This document shows, piece by piece, positions 45,601-64,000 of a DNA stretch of 64,000 bases. The DNA comes from Tubulanus polymorphus (lineage: Eukaryota; Nemertea; Palaeonemertea; Tubulaniformes; Tubulanidae): the NCBI RefSeq assembly GCF_964204645.1, contig NC_134033.1, positions 1,380,131 through 1,444,130 of the forward strand. The letters run 5' to 3'. Position numbers and translations under genes: made by a program. How positions within the stretch are numbered: position 1 is the first letter of the stretch; every line of letters begins with the position of its first letter. The notes under the pieces are model-generated. The model was given only the letters and a program-made list of their open reading frames with translations. It did no database searches and was not told where the DNA came from.

Positions 45601-48600
45601 AGATTGGTTATAGAACCAAAATGAGCTTAGACTGGTCTTAAGTTGTTAGATTGGTTATAGAACCAAAATGAGCTTAGACTGGTCTCAAGTTGTTAGATTG
45701 GTTATAGAACCAAAATGAGCTTAGACTGGTTTCAAGTTGTTAGATTGGTTATAGAACCAAAATGAGCTTAGACTGGTCTCAAGTTGTTAGATTGGTTATA
45801 GAACAAAAATGAACATAAGACGGGTCTTAAATCTAAACTATGACCCCTAAATTAAATGTATTTGCTGTTTGTAGGGATTTCAGCTGCAGATGAATCTATG
45901 GAACCACCGGCTAAACGAATCTGTAGCCCGGAACCTGCACCAGCAGCACCGGCGCCATTGGTAGGTGAACTCAAGAATCATCCTGACATAAGGAAGCAGA
46001 CGGAGCTACAACCAAATCACCAAACCTCGGTGATTGTTAAAACAATGGCGGCGCCAGAGACAATCACAGTGAATCCAGGAAAACAGAGCAGAGGTTTGAA
46101 AAATGCAGCCTTTGGTTGCATACAGCAACAGCAACAGCAGCAGCATCAGCAACAAACTGGTGTTAATGCAGCCCCTAGTCAAGTGCAGCAGCAACTTCAG
46201 CAGCAGCAACAACAACAGACAGGTGTCAATGCAGCCCCTAGTCATGTACAGCAGCAGCAGCAACAGCAACAGCAGAGAGCTGTAAAGACTTTAGCTCAAT
46301 TAGTCCCACTACCAAAGAGGAAAAACAAACGTGATAAAACAATATTGGAATGTAAGTTTTACTTGTTTCTGAACTCAGTTCCACTGTTCTTAATTCAGTT
46401 CCACAGTTGAACTGTTGAATTGGATCCCGATGTTTCAGACTATTTTGCAAAAGGTTTTTTCTTCAAAATCTATTAATTTTGTTCACAGATTTACAAACGG
46501 AAATCATGAAATTCGTTAAAACCCCAAACGTCACCGGGGGCAGCAGCAGCGTTGAGACGATTGTCGAAAAGTTGAAAAATTCCGACCCGTTCAGAACGGA
46601 ACTTTTAGTTGAAGCGATCATCAAGGTAAACTGTTGAATCCCACTCACTCTCCCATTTTGAATTTGTTGAAATTTTACTAATTAGAAATTTTTGTTCATT
46701 CCTACGTACGTGAATTGATTTGTATTTATTTCAGGTATTGTTGATGTTGCCTAGCGATCTGTTGGCGTTGTTGTACGGTTGTGAGATGTTGTTGAAACCG
46801 TGTTTGTCGCAGGCTGAACGCAAGATGGCCGATTTCTGTCGACAGTTTTATCCGCTGATGGTAAGAGTTTGTTCGTAGAGATAGTGGGAGAGGGGAAGGA
46901 GACAAAGGGATGAGAGAGGGAGAGGGGAGTGAAGAGAGGGAGAGGGGAGTGAAGAGAGAGAGGGGAGAGGGGAGTGAAGAGAGGGGGAGAGGGGAGTGAA
47001 GAGAGATATAGTGGGAGAGGGGAAGGAGACAGAGGGATGAGGGAGGGAGAGGGGAGTGAAGAGAGGGAGAGGGGAGTGAAGATAGAGATAGTGGGAGAGG
47101 GGAAGGAGACAGAGGGGTGTAAGAGGGAGGAGGGGGAGTGAAGTGAAAGGGGAGAAGATAGAGGGGAAAAGAGACAGAGAGAGAAAGGAAAGAAAGAGAA
47201 GAAAATGAAAAAGAGCAGAGAGAGGAGAGAGTAAGAGGAAGAGTACCTGCCGATTGGGAGAGTTCATTCATAGAGCTAGTGGGTGAGACAGAGATGGGGA
47301 TGGAGAGAGAGGGAGAGGAGTAAGAGAGAAAGAGGGGGAGAGAGGAGATGGAGAGGGAAGGGGTAGAGGATTAAGTGAGAAAGAGGGGGAGATGGCGAGT
47401 TCTGGTCGCAGATTAACTCAATTTTCGTTATTTTTTCATTTCTAGGCGTCGTTGAAAGAACAGTTACTAAAATCATTGAGCAAAAGAATTCTATTCGACA
47501 AAACAATTCCTGAAGTTCCGCGAATGGGTCTCTGGTAAGTGAAGTATTACCTTCAGGTTGCTCAGAGATTCCGTGATTTTTTGAAATTTGAATTTTTGAT
47601 TTTTTTCAGTCGTTTTTTCGGCGGCTTATGCCACGACGACGGCAGCGATTTAGAAATCGCGCGGGTTCTGATTTTCGATCTGATCTATCACGACGTCACG
47701 CATTACCCGCAGTTCATACTGAGCGTGATCAGCGGCTGTCCGAGGGTTCTACGCAAAACATTCATCAAACTAAATCCAGGTACGAGATGAACGAACAACT
47801 GTGACGGTCGAACTAGGTAGTCAGGGGGGGTCGAACTAGGTAGTCAGGGGGGGTCGAACTAGGTAGTCAGGGGGGTCGCTTACCTGGAAATCACGGAATT
47901 TTGTTTAAAAAAAAGCAAAATATTCAGGGAATTTTGTGAAAATGCTAAATATCAGGGAAAAGTCAGGGAAATTGTTAGATCATGCCACTGCAGGGACTTG
48001 ACACAAAAGGATTTTGACCCCAGTATCCTAGGTACCGGTACTATATAGGATACTGGGGTCAAAATCCTTTTGGATCATGCGTAAAATCAAAGAGTTTCTG
48101 TCTTTGTCTTATGTATTTGACTGTGTTAATTAATTGGATTCTTAGCAGATCAAGTCTGGGAAAACAACGAGCATGTCAGAGAATAGTCAGGGGTAATTTG
48201 ATTAGATAGATCGCGCGTAAAACCAAACAGTTTCCGTCTATGACTTACACATATTTTGACTGTGTTAATTGATTGGATTCATAGTACAAGATCAAGTCAG
48301 GGAAAACAATGTGCATGTCAGGGAATAGTCAGGAGGAAAGAAAGCTAGTCAAATAAAGATGGCCTACCGATTGGTGTTGATATTCGAACCCTGTGCATTC
48401 TGATCTAAGATCTTCAATCTTTAATTGATTATTTTACAGATACGGTCTCGTTGGTGACGCTGATGGAATGGATGATACCGAAAAAATGCGACTTGTTACC
48501 GCAACAATACGACCGCCATAGCAACGTAAGTTACCGCGCGAATTGCTACGAACTCAAATATATCTCAGTAGAAAATATTGCAAAGATTCTTTTGAGTTCT

Positions 48601-50464
48601 AGACATTTGCCCCCCCCTTCGACAATTTTTTCATATACATTAAGCATTACAGTACGCAATTGCACTGACCACTCCCCCTTCCCCTAATGCGTACGTAATA
48701 AATGAATGATCCCATATACTTTTAAACATTGAATTGTTTGAATTCAGGTGAAGAAAGCGTTTATGGATTTGTGTCGATGGAAAGAATCGAAGCAGACGCC
48801 GGAAACATTCATACAAATAATCGTCTGCCAAATCATCAACTCTACTCAACCTCAACAACAGCCAAACGGTAATTACTTCTACAGTGGACTCACTTCCTCA
48901 GTTCTACACCCTGTTTCACAGTTACTGGACTCGGTTCAACAGTTACTGGACTCAGTTCCACAGTTACTGAACCCAGTTCCACAGTTACTGAACCCAGTTC
49001 CACAGTTCTGTGCCAAGTTCCACAGCTCTGTGCCCAGTTCCATAGTTCTGGACTCAGTTCCACAGTTCTGGACTCAGTTCAACAGTTGCTGAACCCAGTT
49101 CAACAGTTACTGAACCCAGTTCCACAGTTCTGTGCCCAGTTCCACAGTTCTGGACCCAGTTCCACAGTTCTGGACTCAGTTCCACCGTTCTGGACTCAGT
49201 TCCACAGTTCTGTACCCAGTTCCACAGTTCTAGACTCACTTCCACAGTTCAGGACTCAGTTCAATAGCTAGTGGACCTTGTTTCAAAGTTCTGTATCTGA
49301 TTCCCAGACGTTGCTGAAGCTTTTATTTGTATTTTTCAGAGGTTGAATTGTACCAGAATTTACGCTGTATTGAACTATTGTGCTCGTATCAAGGCTGGGA
49401 ATGGACGAACTCGTATTATATTCGGAATATCGTTTGGCCGAAACTACAAGCGTGGAGTGTTTCACCGATAAACAACCGAACAATGTCCGACCGTGCCATT
49501 GCTTCACTGCTACAATCTTTAGGTAATCTTTCCCCCTCTCTCTCTCTCCAATCTTTATCACCCATCTCTTCCCCCTCTCCCTACCCTCCCAATCTCTCTC
49601 ACTCCCTCACTCCTCTCTAGCTCCCCATCTCTTCCCTCTCTCACTCCCCATCTCACTCCCCCTCACCTCTCTTTCCCCTCTCCCTACCCTCCCAATCCCT
49701 TCCTCACTCCTCTCTTCAGCTCCCCATCTCTTCCCCCTCTCACTCCCTTACTCCCCTCTCACTCCCCCTCTCCTGTTCCCTTCCTCCCTCTCTTCCCCTC
49801 TCACTCCCTCCTCTCTTCATTTCTTCCATTTCTTTTGGCTCCCCATCTCTTCCTCCTTGTTCCTCTCATCTCTCAGCATCTCCTAAAATATGAATCAGAT
49901 GTTTTTGTTATTTTGCTATAACAAATTCTGTTCTCATGTTTCAGGACCGGTATGTTTGAAATGTCCGACGAAAAACAAGATGGCCGTCGTTGAGACGATG
50001 AGCGTGCTGAAGATACTCTTACAGTCGATGGGCGGCTCGGAAACTAGTGAGTATAAATATCATCCCTGAAACCATCAAGCTTCACTTGAATCCGATTGGG
50101 GGAGAGGCCTGGAGAAACATATCGAGCCCTGAATCGATGAGAGACCAGTGAAAGACTGGCGGGTTGATCAGTATCCTCGCCCCTGAAGGGTTTGTACTTA
50201 CACCGTTTACTGGTATTTCTATTTGTAGTTCCGGTTGCTGTCCAGGAGGGGGCGCTGTCAGCGTTATTGATGTTAAGCGCGTACGATCCTCAGTTAGTCG
50301 GTATGGTAACCGTTGCCTGGGTCGATCAACACCGTGCAGAAATATCGGAAACATTGCGTCGAAATATCTATCAATTCGTGATCGCGTTTTTACCGGTGGC
50401 GCCCTATCTGTCGAGTCTGTTAAATATTATAGAACCATCGGAACCCAGTTCCACATTTGCGTGA
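33648..50464 (+). CDS. ICE1: Little elongation complex subunit 1 (ICE1-like)
   Basis: 23 coding exons: 33648-33863, 34052-34122, 34202-34236, 34703-34763, 34860-35004, 35616-35725, 36163-36200, 39356-39438, 39747-39786, 40241-40401, 40509-40869, 41014-41288, 41564-45230, 45875-46351, 46489-46625, 46735-46860, 47446-47534, 47610-47779, 48440-48525, 48748-48868, 49340-49522, 49945-50046, 50229-50464; 2,329 aa (human about 2,266). The N-terminus (CQSCIQLRNEMSKM, LKQKIISTD) and its coiled coil (about 73-330) match ICE1, scaffold of the complex that drives Pol II snRNA transcription. Next come a short FKGLQDLTDVLSPLPPSP motif, a long acidic Ser-rich region, a 9-aa EEPQFDSQL repeat, poly-Q and a helical C-terminal domain. 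Intron 3 is AT-AC. The last residues and stop lie in a CAGTTCCACA repeat word. Exon structure is solid; the name rests mainly on the N-terminus. Confidence 0.8.
34237..34702 (+). other. U12-type AT-AC intron, ICE1 intron 3
   Basis: The donor ATATCCTTTT follows ...CACAAG. A branch-like CACCTTGAC is at 34685-34693 and the intron ends AC at 34701-34702, 10 nt past the branch A. Joining gives a continuous coiled-coil frame (KYNTKSQDYNNQTKQLEE). The GT-AG alternatives, ending at AG 34715-34716 or skipping exon 3, give the wrong phase. Confidence 0.85.
34262..34625. repeat. CAGTTCCACAGTTGTGA minisatellite inside the ICE1 AT-AC intron
   Basis: Six or seven units of about 45-50 bp with GTTAACTGTGAACTCAGGAT and CCAGTTCCACAGTTGTGA, derived from one arm plus the inner part of the foldback element. 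Confidence 0.85.
35085..35410. repeat. About 24-bp minisatellite (CAGCCTGGACCCTGCAACCC)
   Basis: About 13 imperfect copies in ICE1 intron 5, followed by an inverted copy of the ERCC5 intron-11 repeat at about 35425-35500. Confidence 0.85.
36525..36902. repeat. 42-bp satellite-like array, 9 near-identical copies
   Basis: The unit GATCTACAGTAGACTCCACG plus CTTGTGGGACCCGATAGATA repeats exactly every 42 bp with one or two substitutions in total. Such homogeneity indicates recent expansion. It lies in ICE1 intron 7. Confidence 0.95.
37296..37898 (-). CDS. Single-Ig-domain membrane protein nested in ICE1 intron 7
   Basis: One uninterrupted frame of 200 aa, antisense to ICE1. A signal-type segment (MVTVVAVIIVALFAGA; the ATG at codon 14 may be the real start) is followed by one Ig domain. 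It has FKCAAPP for the first Cys, LAWYFENG for the core Trp, and LSDTAAYTC with the DxAxYxC signature. Six N-glycosylation sites (NST, NGT, NES, NGT, NAS, NST) follow the extracellular prediction. A membrane span (GLIIVGVNGVLLVVFIACSI) leads to a short basic tail with YEKTP and a VVTQQ end. The coding exon has no intron; 5' leader exons cannot be excluded. It is probably a cell-surface adhesion or recognition protein. The family is unrecognised. Confidence 0.7.
   Translation of the reverse strand: MESRLMTGEGIKRMVTVVAVIIVALFAGARSSGEPSSVCQHGEKLCTSIAPKNLATEIGETAEFKCAAPPTTNSTTLAWYFENGTRISDANESARFVDDSNGTLRIVNASLSDTAAYTCSVVATTAVSVGNSTSYLRVFAMPDYRREGLIIVGVNGVLLVVFIACSIQSVCRRRLDDRRQRRKNQQYEKTPAVDIVVTQQ
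38441..38643. mobile_element. 84-bp perfect inverted repeat element
   Basis: The left arm (38441-38524, starting AGATAAAATCCCACTATTTA) and right arm (38560-38643) are exact reverse complements, separated by 35 nt. Both arms are AT-rich and end in GACACGAC/GTCGTGTC at the loop. No ORF. It lies in ICE1 intron 7. Confidence 0.85.
39474..39592. repeat. Complete CAGTTCCACAGTT foldback copy
   Basis: Arms GGACCCAGTTCCACAGTTGT and its inverse (ACTGTGGAACTGGACCC) flank an inner segment with GTTAACTC words, about 118 bp in all, in ICE1 intron 8. This is one of the best single copies of the family. Confidence 0.75.
45251..45815. repeat. 47-bp minisatellite, about 12 copies, in ICE1 intron 13
   Basis: Near-identical copies of GATTGGTTATAGAACCAAAA plus TGAGCTTAGACTGGTCTCAA, more homogeneous than the arrays at 17.3 and 26.2 kb. 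Confidence 0.95.
46865..47395. repeat. Purine (GA)-rich minisatellite in ICE1 intron 16
   Basis: Repeats of GAGAGGGAGAGGGGAGTGAA and relatives, almost pure G/A on the plus strand. A candidate for triplex DNA by composition. Confidence 0.9.
47820..48340. repeat. ICE1 intron 18: short tandem, palindrome and dispersed repeat
   Basis: Three copies of GTCGAACTAGGTAGTCAGGG (47808-47875), a 25-bp perfect palindrome pair (48005-48029 with 48047-48071, AAAAGGATTTTGACCCCAGT), and inverted copies of the CCCTGACTTGATCT repeat (48090-48330). Confidence 0.8.
48885..49275. repeat. CAGTTCCACAGTTCTGGACT half-site array in ICE1 intron 20
   Basis: About 17 units of about 20-23 bp, one arm of the foldback family in tandem. 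Similar arrays lie at 58020-58235 and 59525-59960. Confidence 0.9.
49525..49880. repeat. Pyrimidine-rich tract in ICE1 intron 21
   Basis: Degenerate repeats of CTCTCACTCCCCATCTCTTC, almost pure C/T. Confidence 0.85.
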
Positions 50465-51954
50465 GGTTTGATTCCACGGTGGATCCATTTCCACAGTTGT
50501 GTGAGGGCTTTTCCTGCTGTGGATATAGTTCCACAGTTGCATGGGTTTAATATGACTCAGAAACTTGTTAAGTCCAACTTGGCTGAAGTCATCATAGCTG
50601 TCGATGATCACTTTTCCAAATGACTTATTCAAATGACTTATCAATTGAATTGCGAATAAAAATTGGGACTGAAAAACCTTATCAGATGATGACTTTAAGG
50701 AGTTGGACTTTATAATTCCATGACAATCTTCAAATACTCAAGAAAATAGATAGAATTACGTAATCATGTAGTGAAAGAGGTTTTGTATTTTATCCTACGG
50801 CGTCTGGTAATGAATTTATGTTCTATTCGAGTCAAAATCATGTTGTTGAAAAATTTTTCATAGGTTGCGGGGGAGGGTTGGTAACTTGTGCCGATGAATT
50901 TCCAACCGATTGTTCTGTCGAATGAATGATTGAGGTATTGTTTTGTTGTTACTGTGATTAAGATAATGTTGTTGTCGAATCAGCATTTTATATTGTTGTT
51001 TTTCTTACTCTTGTGATAAATATTTGTGAATAAAAAATGTATCGAATTAAACGCAGTTAATTCCTACTTAATGCGGACAAACAAAAACTTTTCATTGATT
51101 CATTTATCATATTTATTCATCTATATGTAAGCTTGGTTCTGATTGGTCAGTTTGTTACTATCTTAGTCATTCACAGTCTGGCAGTCAATTCAATGACAGT
51201 CATGAGTGGCTGTGATGTCACTGGTCAGATGACCTAGGGTTAGGGCTAGCTGGCAGTCATGAATGGCTATGATGTCACTGGTCAGCTGACCTAGGGTTAG
51301 GGTTAGCTGGCAGTCATGAATAGCTATGATGTCACTGGTCAGCTGACCTAGGGTTAGGGTTAGCTGGCAGTCATGAATGGCTGTGATGTCACTGGTCTCC
51401 TGACCTAGGGTTAGGGTTAGCTGGCAGTCATGAGTGCCTGTGATGTCACCGGTCAGCTGACCTAGGGTTAGGGTTAGCTGGCAGTCATGAATGGCTGTGA
51501 TGTCACTGGTCACCTGACCTAAGGTTAGGGCTAGCTGGCAGTCATGAGTGTTTGTGATGTCACTGGTCACCTGACCTAGTTAGGGTTAGCTGGCAGTCAT
51601 GAATGGCTGTGATGTCACTGGTCTCCTGATCACCTATTCCTTTAATTCCTTCATCATTCCAATGATCAAAATTTCAAAAGAACTTTTCATTTATTTATTT
51701 ATTCATCACAGCAACAAATATTACACCTTATCATAACATTTCTGTTGATACAAAGATGTCTGCCACCATAAATCCCCCTATGACATCATCAAATTAGAGG
51801 CAGCCATTTAGGCAGTCCAGGATCCATTGCCATGGTTGTGAGTTAGAGTTAACTCTGAACTCAGGACCCAGTTCCACAGTTGTGAGTTAGAGTAACCAAT
51901 ACCATTCGAGGTAGAAAGAGTCTAATCATAAAGAAGTTTAATCCATTCCTTACA
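50465..51954. repeat. ICE1/AARS2 convergent spacer with 57-bp tandem array (51190-51625)
   Basis: Both genes end here. Eight or so copies of a 57-bp unit contain CCTAGGGTTAGGGTTAGCTG and GCTGTGATGTCACTGGTCAG. The TTAGGGTTAG words resemble telomere repeats but recur only as part of this unit. A partial copy lies at about 52460-52530. No gene is seen in the spacer. Confidence 0.85.
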
Positions 51955-60251
<8,297 letters not shown>

Positions 60252-62009
60252 GTCGATCGTTTCAAAACCTAATTCGCATCGATTCACATCGATATCCGTC
60301 CAGTTTCCACTCGAAAAGCCACGATTCTAAGAATAATCGACGTTTTTGTACAAAATCTTCCTCGAAATCGGGAAATATTTTTCGGCTGGCTCGACGACCT
60401 TGAGATTGGAGTCGTGTCGTAACCAATTTCTGTAATTGTCATTTTTTTCAAAATTTGTTCAAGAATCATTTAATAAGTTGGTCGATGTGTTTTTGTTTTT
60501 TTTTTTCTTTAACATAAACCGGTAACAACCGTCCATCTACAAACCGTAATGATAAACTAACTTCGTTGCAACAATAACGCATCTTATAAACACTGATTCC
60601 GGAGGAGCAAAGATAATAGTGCATCTTATAAACGCTGACTCAGGAGCAGCTACTAGGGTTGTCAGTTGATTGTCAGTTGATCGACAATTTGTGTAACTTG
60701 TAACGGAGCTCAAACCTTAATTTCGTCACCTTGTAACCATGGGTACGGAATACACGTATGTCTTAGGGGGTATACTAAATTCACGGACACAATTTCGTCC
60801 GTGAATTACGCTTTGAAACTGAAAGGCACCCATACGTTTATTTGGTATTTTTTGCTAGCTCAATGGCTAGTTTCAGATTTCGGCGAGGTTACTGTACATG
60901 GTACCGTAAATACATATCAACTTCATATCGTGTATAAGCAATATAATTTTTATTCGAATTTCATTATTGTGGAACTATTTACTTATTCGGGATTATCTCT
61001 GAGAAATAAATTTAGGAAATTTGTTTGTTCTTTCATTCGGATCTTGGTTTCAAAAACTACTTTTCTTCCAACGAGGGAAATACTATTCGCAATGCTATCA
61101 ATTACTATCAGGGGGCGGTCACTTCAACAGAAACTCTGACTGTATGCGATCTAGCAATCTCAACATATTTCCAGAACTTTCCTCAATTTTGTTTAATTTG
61201 TCTCACTTTTCTCATTAAGTGTCTGCCCTCATTTGGGTGTCACCCGGCCCCGACGCGTAACTACTCAGTGCCCTTATGTGGATGTTCCGAGCAGTCTTCC
61301 GCTAATGCTTGGGTGCCCCCATTTGGATTCCAGCCAGTGTCTCGAGTGAATTAATGGCCACCCTCGTGAATATTGGATTGAATATTCTGAGTCTCCCAAG
61401 CAGACTGGCAAGCCCTGTGCTGCGGCCATAGTCTCTGGCCGCCCGTGACTGCTACCCTCATTTGGATATTCTGAGTCATAGTATTAATTTGTATTATAAC
61501 TATTTCGTCGAAAAGTGCGGTTGATAAAGCGCTTTAGTGACTTAATTCAATAATTCCGGATATTTCGCCGCCCCTGTCCCATCACGGATATTCCCCGGTT
61601 TGGATATGAGAGCACTGCCGCGATGTGAATGCTCTGATTTAGATATTCTCGGAGCTACCCATTTTGTGACAGAGTTCAGGTTGTCGGGTTTCCGATCTAG
61701 TATTATTTACAGTTTCGAGGGCTATTTTCATTTCCGGGTTTCTGTCAAAAGTTTAAGTTGCGACATTGTGTAAGAATAAAGGAATAAAGCAGGAATGTAG
61801 GTAAGTTTGAAATACGAGGGAGAGAGAGAGGGGGAAGGGATGCACTTACTTTAAAAACCGTCTCTTTCTCTCTTCACCACAGACAGTCAATATCCGTCTT
61901 TCTGTTTCTATAGGTGAAGTCTTTCTGAATTCGTGTTTGTAAATGTTAGACGTCTTCCCTACACTCACATGCCAGTGCCTGCTGCGATCATGTTCTGCTG
62001 ATTCGAAGG
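60252..62009. promoter_or_regulatory. Divergent AARS2 / TMEM255-like spacer
   Basis: 1.76 kb. Contains an 11-bp perfect hairpin (AATTCACGGAC, 60778-60788, with GTCCGTGAATT, 60797-60807) and a degenerate series of CCCTCATTTGGATATTCTGA words (61225-61660). The open frame at 60801-61139 has no recognisable content. Promoters for both genes are expected here, but none is identifiable. Confidence 0.4.
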
Positions 62010-63865
62010 AATGTCTTCCACAACCTGTCTATACGAGACGTCCGGTAAGGTTGGGGGATCATGAGTCTAGTGCACAGCCACAGGGGCTCGTTACGATAGC
62101 TGGGGGTCCAAAATCAAAGATTTGACCCAGTAACCTAGTTTGTGACGAGCCCTTGTGGTTCAGAGGGTGATAATCAGTGTCTTCAATGTTTTCGATTTCA
62201 GTAATGACTCCCAGAAGTCTATATTGTTGTTTTTACTGTATATTTCAGTGACTCACGGAAGTCTCGTTAAAATCCGTAAGAGAAATGCTGTGATAACGAC
62301 GGTGCTTCAGTTGTTAGTTTCTGTAGCAGGATTCGCCATCAGTTTGACAGCTTACCTTTACACTAACAACATCAAAGCAGGTTCATTCTGGGCGCAAACT
62401 GCGGTAAGTGAGGGGCTGCAGGTTACAGGCTGTGAGGGTGCAGTTACAGGCTGTGAGGGGCTGCAGGTTACAGGCTGTGAGGGTGCAGTTACAGGCTGTG
62501 AGGAGCTGCAGGTTACAGGCTGTGAGGGGTGCAGGCTACAGCCACAGGGACCTGACACAAAATTTTTGACCCCAGGATCCTTAGGTACTATATGAAAAAT
62601 ACAAAATTTTCAGAGATACTTGGGTTAAAATGCTTTTGTGTCAGGACCCGGTGGCAACGGCCTGTGAGAGGGTACAGTTTCTAGGTTGTGAGGGGGTACA
62701 GTTTCCAGGTTGTGAGGGGGTGCAGGTTACAGGTTGTTAGGGGTGCAGGTTACAGGTTATGAGGGGGTGCAGGCTACAGGTTATGAGGGGGTGCAGGTTA
62801 CAGGTTATGAGGGGGTGCAGGTTACAGGTTATGAGGGGGTGCAGGTTACAGGTTGTGAAGAGGTGCAATTTACAGGTTATGAGGGGGTGCAGGTTACGGG
62901 TCATTATCTTTTTATTTCGTTTCTTGATAAGTCTGTTTAATCTCGTCGGTTCTCAATGATTCTTCAGATGTTCGTCGCGGCAATCGTTTTGTTGATCGGT
63001 ATTTTACAGAACAGCGAAGGAAAAAACTGGGTACGATTTTCTCAATATTCTAATGAAATTTCACAGTTTTACGTCATATAAACTTTGTCGCCGTTGAGTG
63101 TAGAAATTATTCGTCGTGATATTTCAGATGATAGCTGGTTTATTTATTTGCGGATTGTCGATATTCGCGGCAGTGATCGGCGCTATCATCGACGCCGTCC
63201 AGGCCGGGTATATTCTTGTAAGTTGATTCAAACAAAAAGTGATTCTCAAATCATTTAGATTCGTAACTTTTTTTCGAAGATCTTCAACGCGCAGATCTAC
63301 GGTTCTGGTTTCGGATCAATAAAAAATGCTAGAGTTAATTCTAATTCAAAACTACATGGACTCGGATCCTCAGGTCAAAGTTAACTCTAACTGCAGAACT
63401 GGATCCTGAGTTCAGAGTTAACTCTAACTCACAACTGTGGAACTTGATCCTGCGTTCAGTGTTAACTCATACTCACAACTGCGGAAATGGATGCTGAGTT
63501 CAGAGTTAACTCTAATTCACAATCTGGAACTGACCTCTGATTTCTATTTTCAGAACACAGATTTCTCACAGTGTAAATATGAATTACTCCCCGGTAGTTT
63601 GGGTTGTCAAAAAGCTGGTTGTATTCTGAGCCACGGCTCGAGATCCTGTATCTGCTGTAAACTTCACGTAAATCGATATTGTTCCGGGTCGGTGAGTTTG
63701 TTGAATTCGAAGCCGACCAGCTACGACGGCGTCGAATCTTGCGAATCGGTGGATACCGAATTCCGGAGATATCTGTGGATATCGTGCGCTCTGTGCGCGA
63801 CGTCTGCCGTGTTCGGAATCATCACCTGCGCCTTAGTCAGTCTTTATAAATCAGCAGTCACTGTT
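62010..63865 (+). CDS. TMEM255-like four-span membrane protein (partial)
   Basis: Exons 62010-62043, 62249-62403, 62968-63030, 63128-63217 and 63554-63865; GT-AG, in phase, 218 aa to the last donor at 63866. At least one more exon must lie right of the window. Start MSSTTCLYETS, then TM1 (AVITTVLQLLVSVAGFAISL), TM2 (FVAAIVLLIGIL, exon 3), TM3 (IAGLFICGLSIFAAVIGAII) and a Cys-rich loop (CKYELLPGSLGCQKAGC, then CICCKLHVNRYC). TM4 is LWISCALCATSAVFGIITCA. The short TM2-TM3 link, the 'C.CC.L' loop motif and a Cys before TM4 fit TMEM255 (FAM70). No biochemical role is established. A CD20/MS4A-like relationship is the alternative. Confidence 0.65.
62077..62159. mobile_element. Short TIR element CCACAGGGGCTCGT
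   Basis: The ends CCACAGGGGCTCGTTAC and its inverse (GTGACGAGCCCTTGTGG) are about 83 bp apart, in intron 1 of the TMEM255-like gene. A partly similar foldback with CCTGACACAAAA ends is at about 62550-62650. Confidence 0.6.
62405..62925. repeat. Minisatellite GGGGTGCAGGTTACAGGTTA
   Basis: Two sub-arrays (62405-62540 and 62660-62905) of a unit of about 21 bp flank the decayed foldback element at 62550-62650, in intron 2 of the TMEM255-like gene. Confidence 0.9.
63315..63540. repeat. GTTAACTCTAACTCACAACT half-site array
   Basis: About four units of the inner and right arm of the CAGTTCC foldback family, in intron 4 of the TMEM255-like gene. Confidence 0.75.
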
Positions 63866-63879
63866 GTAAGTATAAACAT

Positions 63880-64000
63880 GTACATGTGACTCCTCGACAT
63901 GTACATGTTGAGGAGTCACATGTACACGGCTTCTTAACATGTACATGTGACTTGCTCCTTTACATGTACATGTGATTCCCCTATCCTTGACATGTGCATG
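63880..64000. repeat. ACATGTACATGT palindrome cluster
   Basis: At least five ACATGTACATGT or close copies, several in hairpin-forming pairs such as GACATGTACATG, directly after the last visible donor. Confidence 0.8.

Noticed and set aside
46726-47506. Ser/Pro/Leu-rich minus-strand open frames of up to 181 codons
   Set aside because: Antisense to a GA-rich intronic repeat and to ICE1 exons.
51190-51620. Interstitial telomere (TTAGGGTTAGGG)
   Set aside because: The words occur only once per 57-bp unit and are not a run of hexamers; a minisatellite explains them.
60801-61139. 112-codon open frame (+) in the AARS2/TMEM255-like spacer
   Set aside because: No domain or splice support, and it starts inside a short hairpin.

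Overview
The window is nuclear DNA from an intron-rich invertebrate animal. It has GT-AG introns of roughly 80 bp to 3 kb, several animal-specific gene families (NACHT-LRR receptor, PAN and GON domains, PPM1L, ICE1, a TMEM255-like tetraspan protein) and dense short non-autonomous repeats. I cannot fix the phylum; a marine bilaterian would fit. I assembled the gene models by hand from reading frames, splice signals and remembered family motifs. In every multi-exon model the exon phases close without a frameshift.

Layout. 1-1,036: repeats and the last exon of an unknown gene. 1,505-5,065 (+): NACHT-LRR (NLR-like) gene. 5,066-8,843: repeats, including a 42-bp minisatellite. 8,844-19,090: an extracellular gene cluster with two tandem copies of a secreted PAN-GON gene (- strand, identical exon lengths) and one secreted gene with two PAN-like modules (+). 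In the second copy the PAN-GON and two-PAN genes are head to head. In the first copy only a relic of the partner's signal-peptide exon remains. 19,911-27,304 (-): ERCC5/XPG repair endonuclease, 13 coding exons. 28,159-30,952 (+): PPM1L-type protein phosphatase. 32.7-33.2 kb: non-LTR retrotransposon relic. 33,648-50,464 (+): large ICE1-like gene, 23 coding exons, with an intronless antisense Ig-domain gene in one intron (37,296-37,898). 51,955-60,251 (-): mitochondrial alanyl-tRNA synthetase AARS2, 19 coding exons. 62,010 to the end (+): TMEM255-like tetraspan gene, truncated by the window edge.

ERCC5 and PPM1L are divergent and about 0.85 kb apart; AARS2 and the TMEM255-like gene are divergent; ICE1 and AARS2 converge. 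There is no operon logic: the core genes serve DNA repair, dephosphorylation, snRNA transcription and mitochondrial translation independently. The accessory interest lies in the 9-19 kb cluster, the NLR, and the repeats.

The strongest unusual signals are these. (1) Two introns, ERCC5 intron 1 and ICE1 intron 3, look like minor-spliceosome U12 AT-AC introns, and this assignment restores conserved reading frames that GT-AG splicing cannot. (2) The divergent PAN-GON/two-PAN pair was duplicated and one partner decayed, with a 16-17 bp motif present three times in each divergent spacer. (3) Several minisatellites appear to have grown out of short terminal-inverted-repeat elements. (4) An 84-bp perfect inverted repeat lies in an ICE1 intron. 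(5) A 33-codon transmembrane micro-ORF lies in the ERCC5 leader or divergent promoter.
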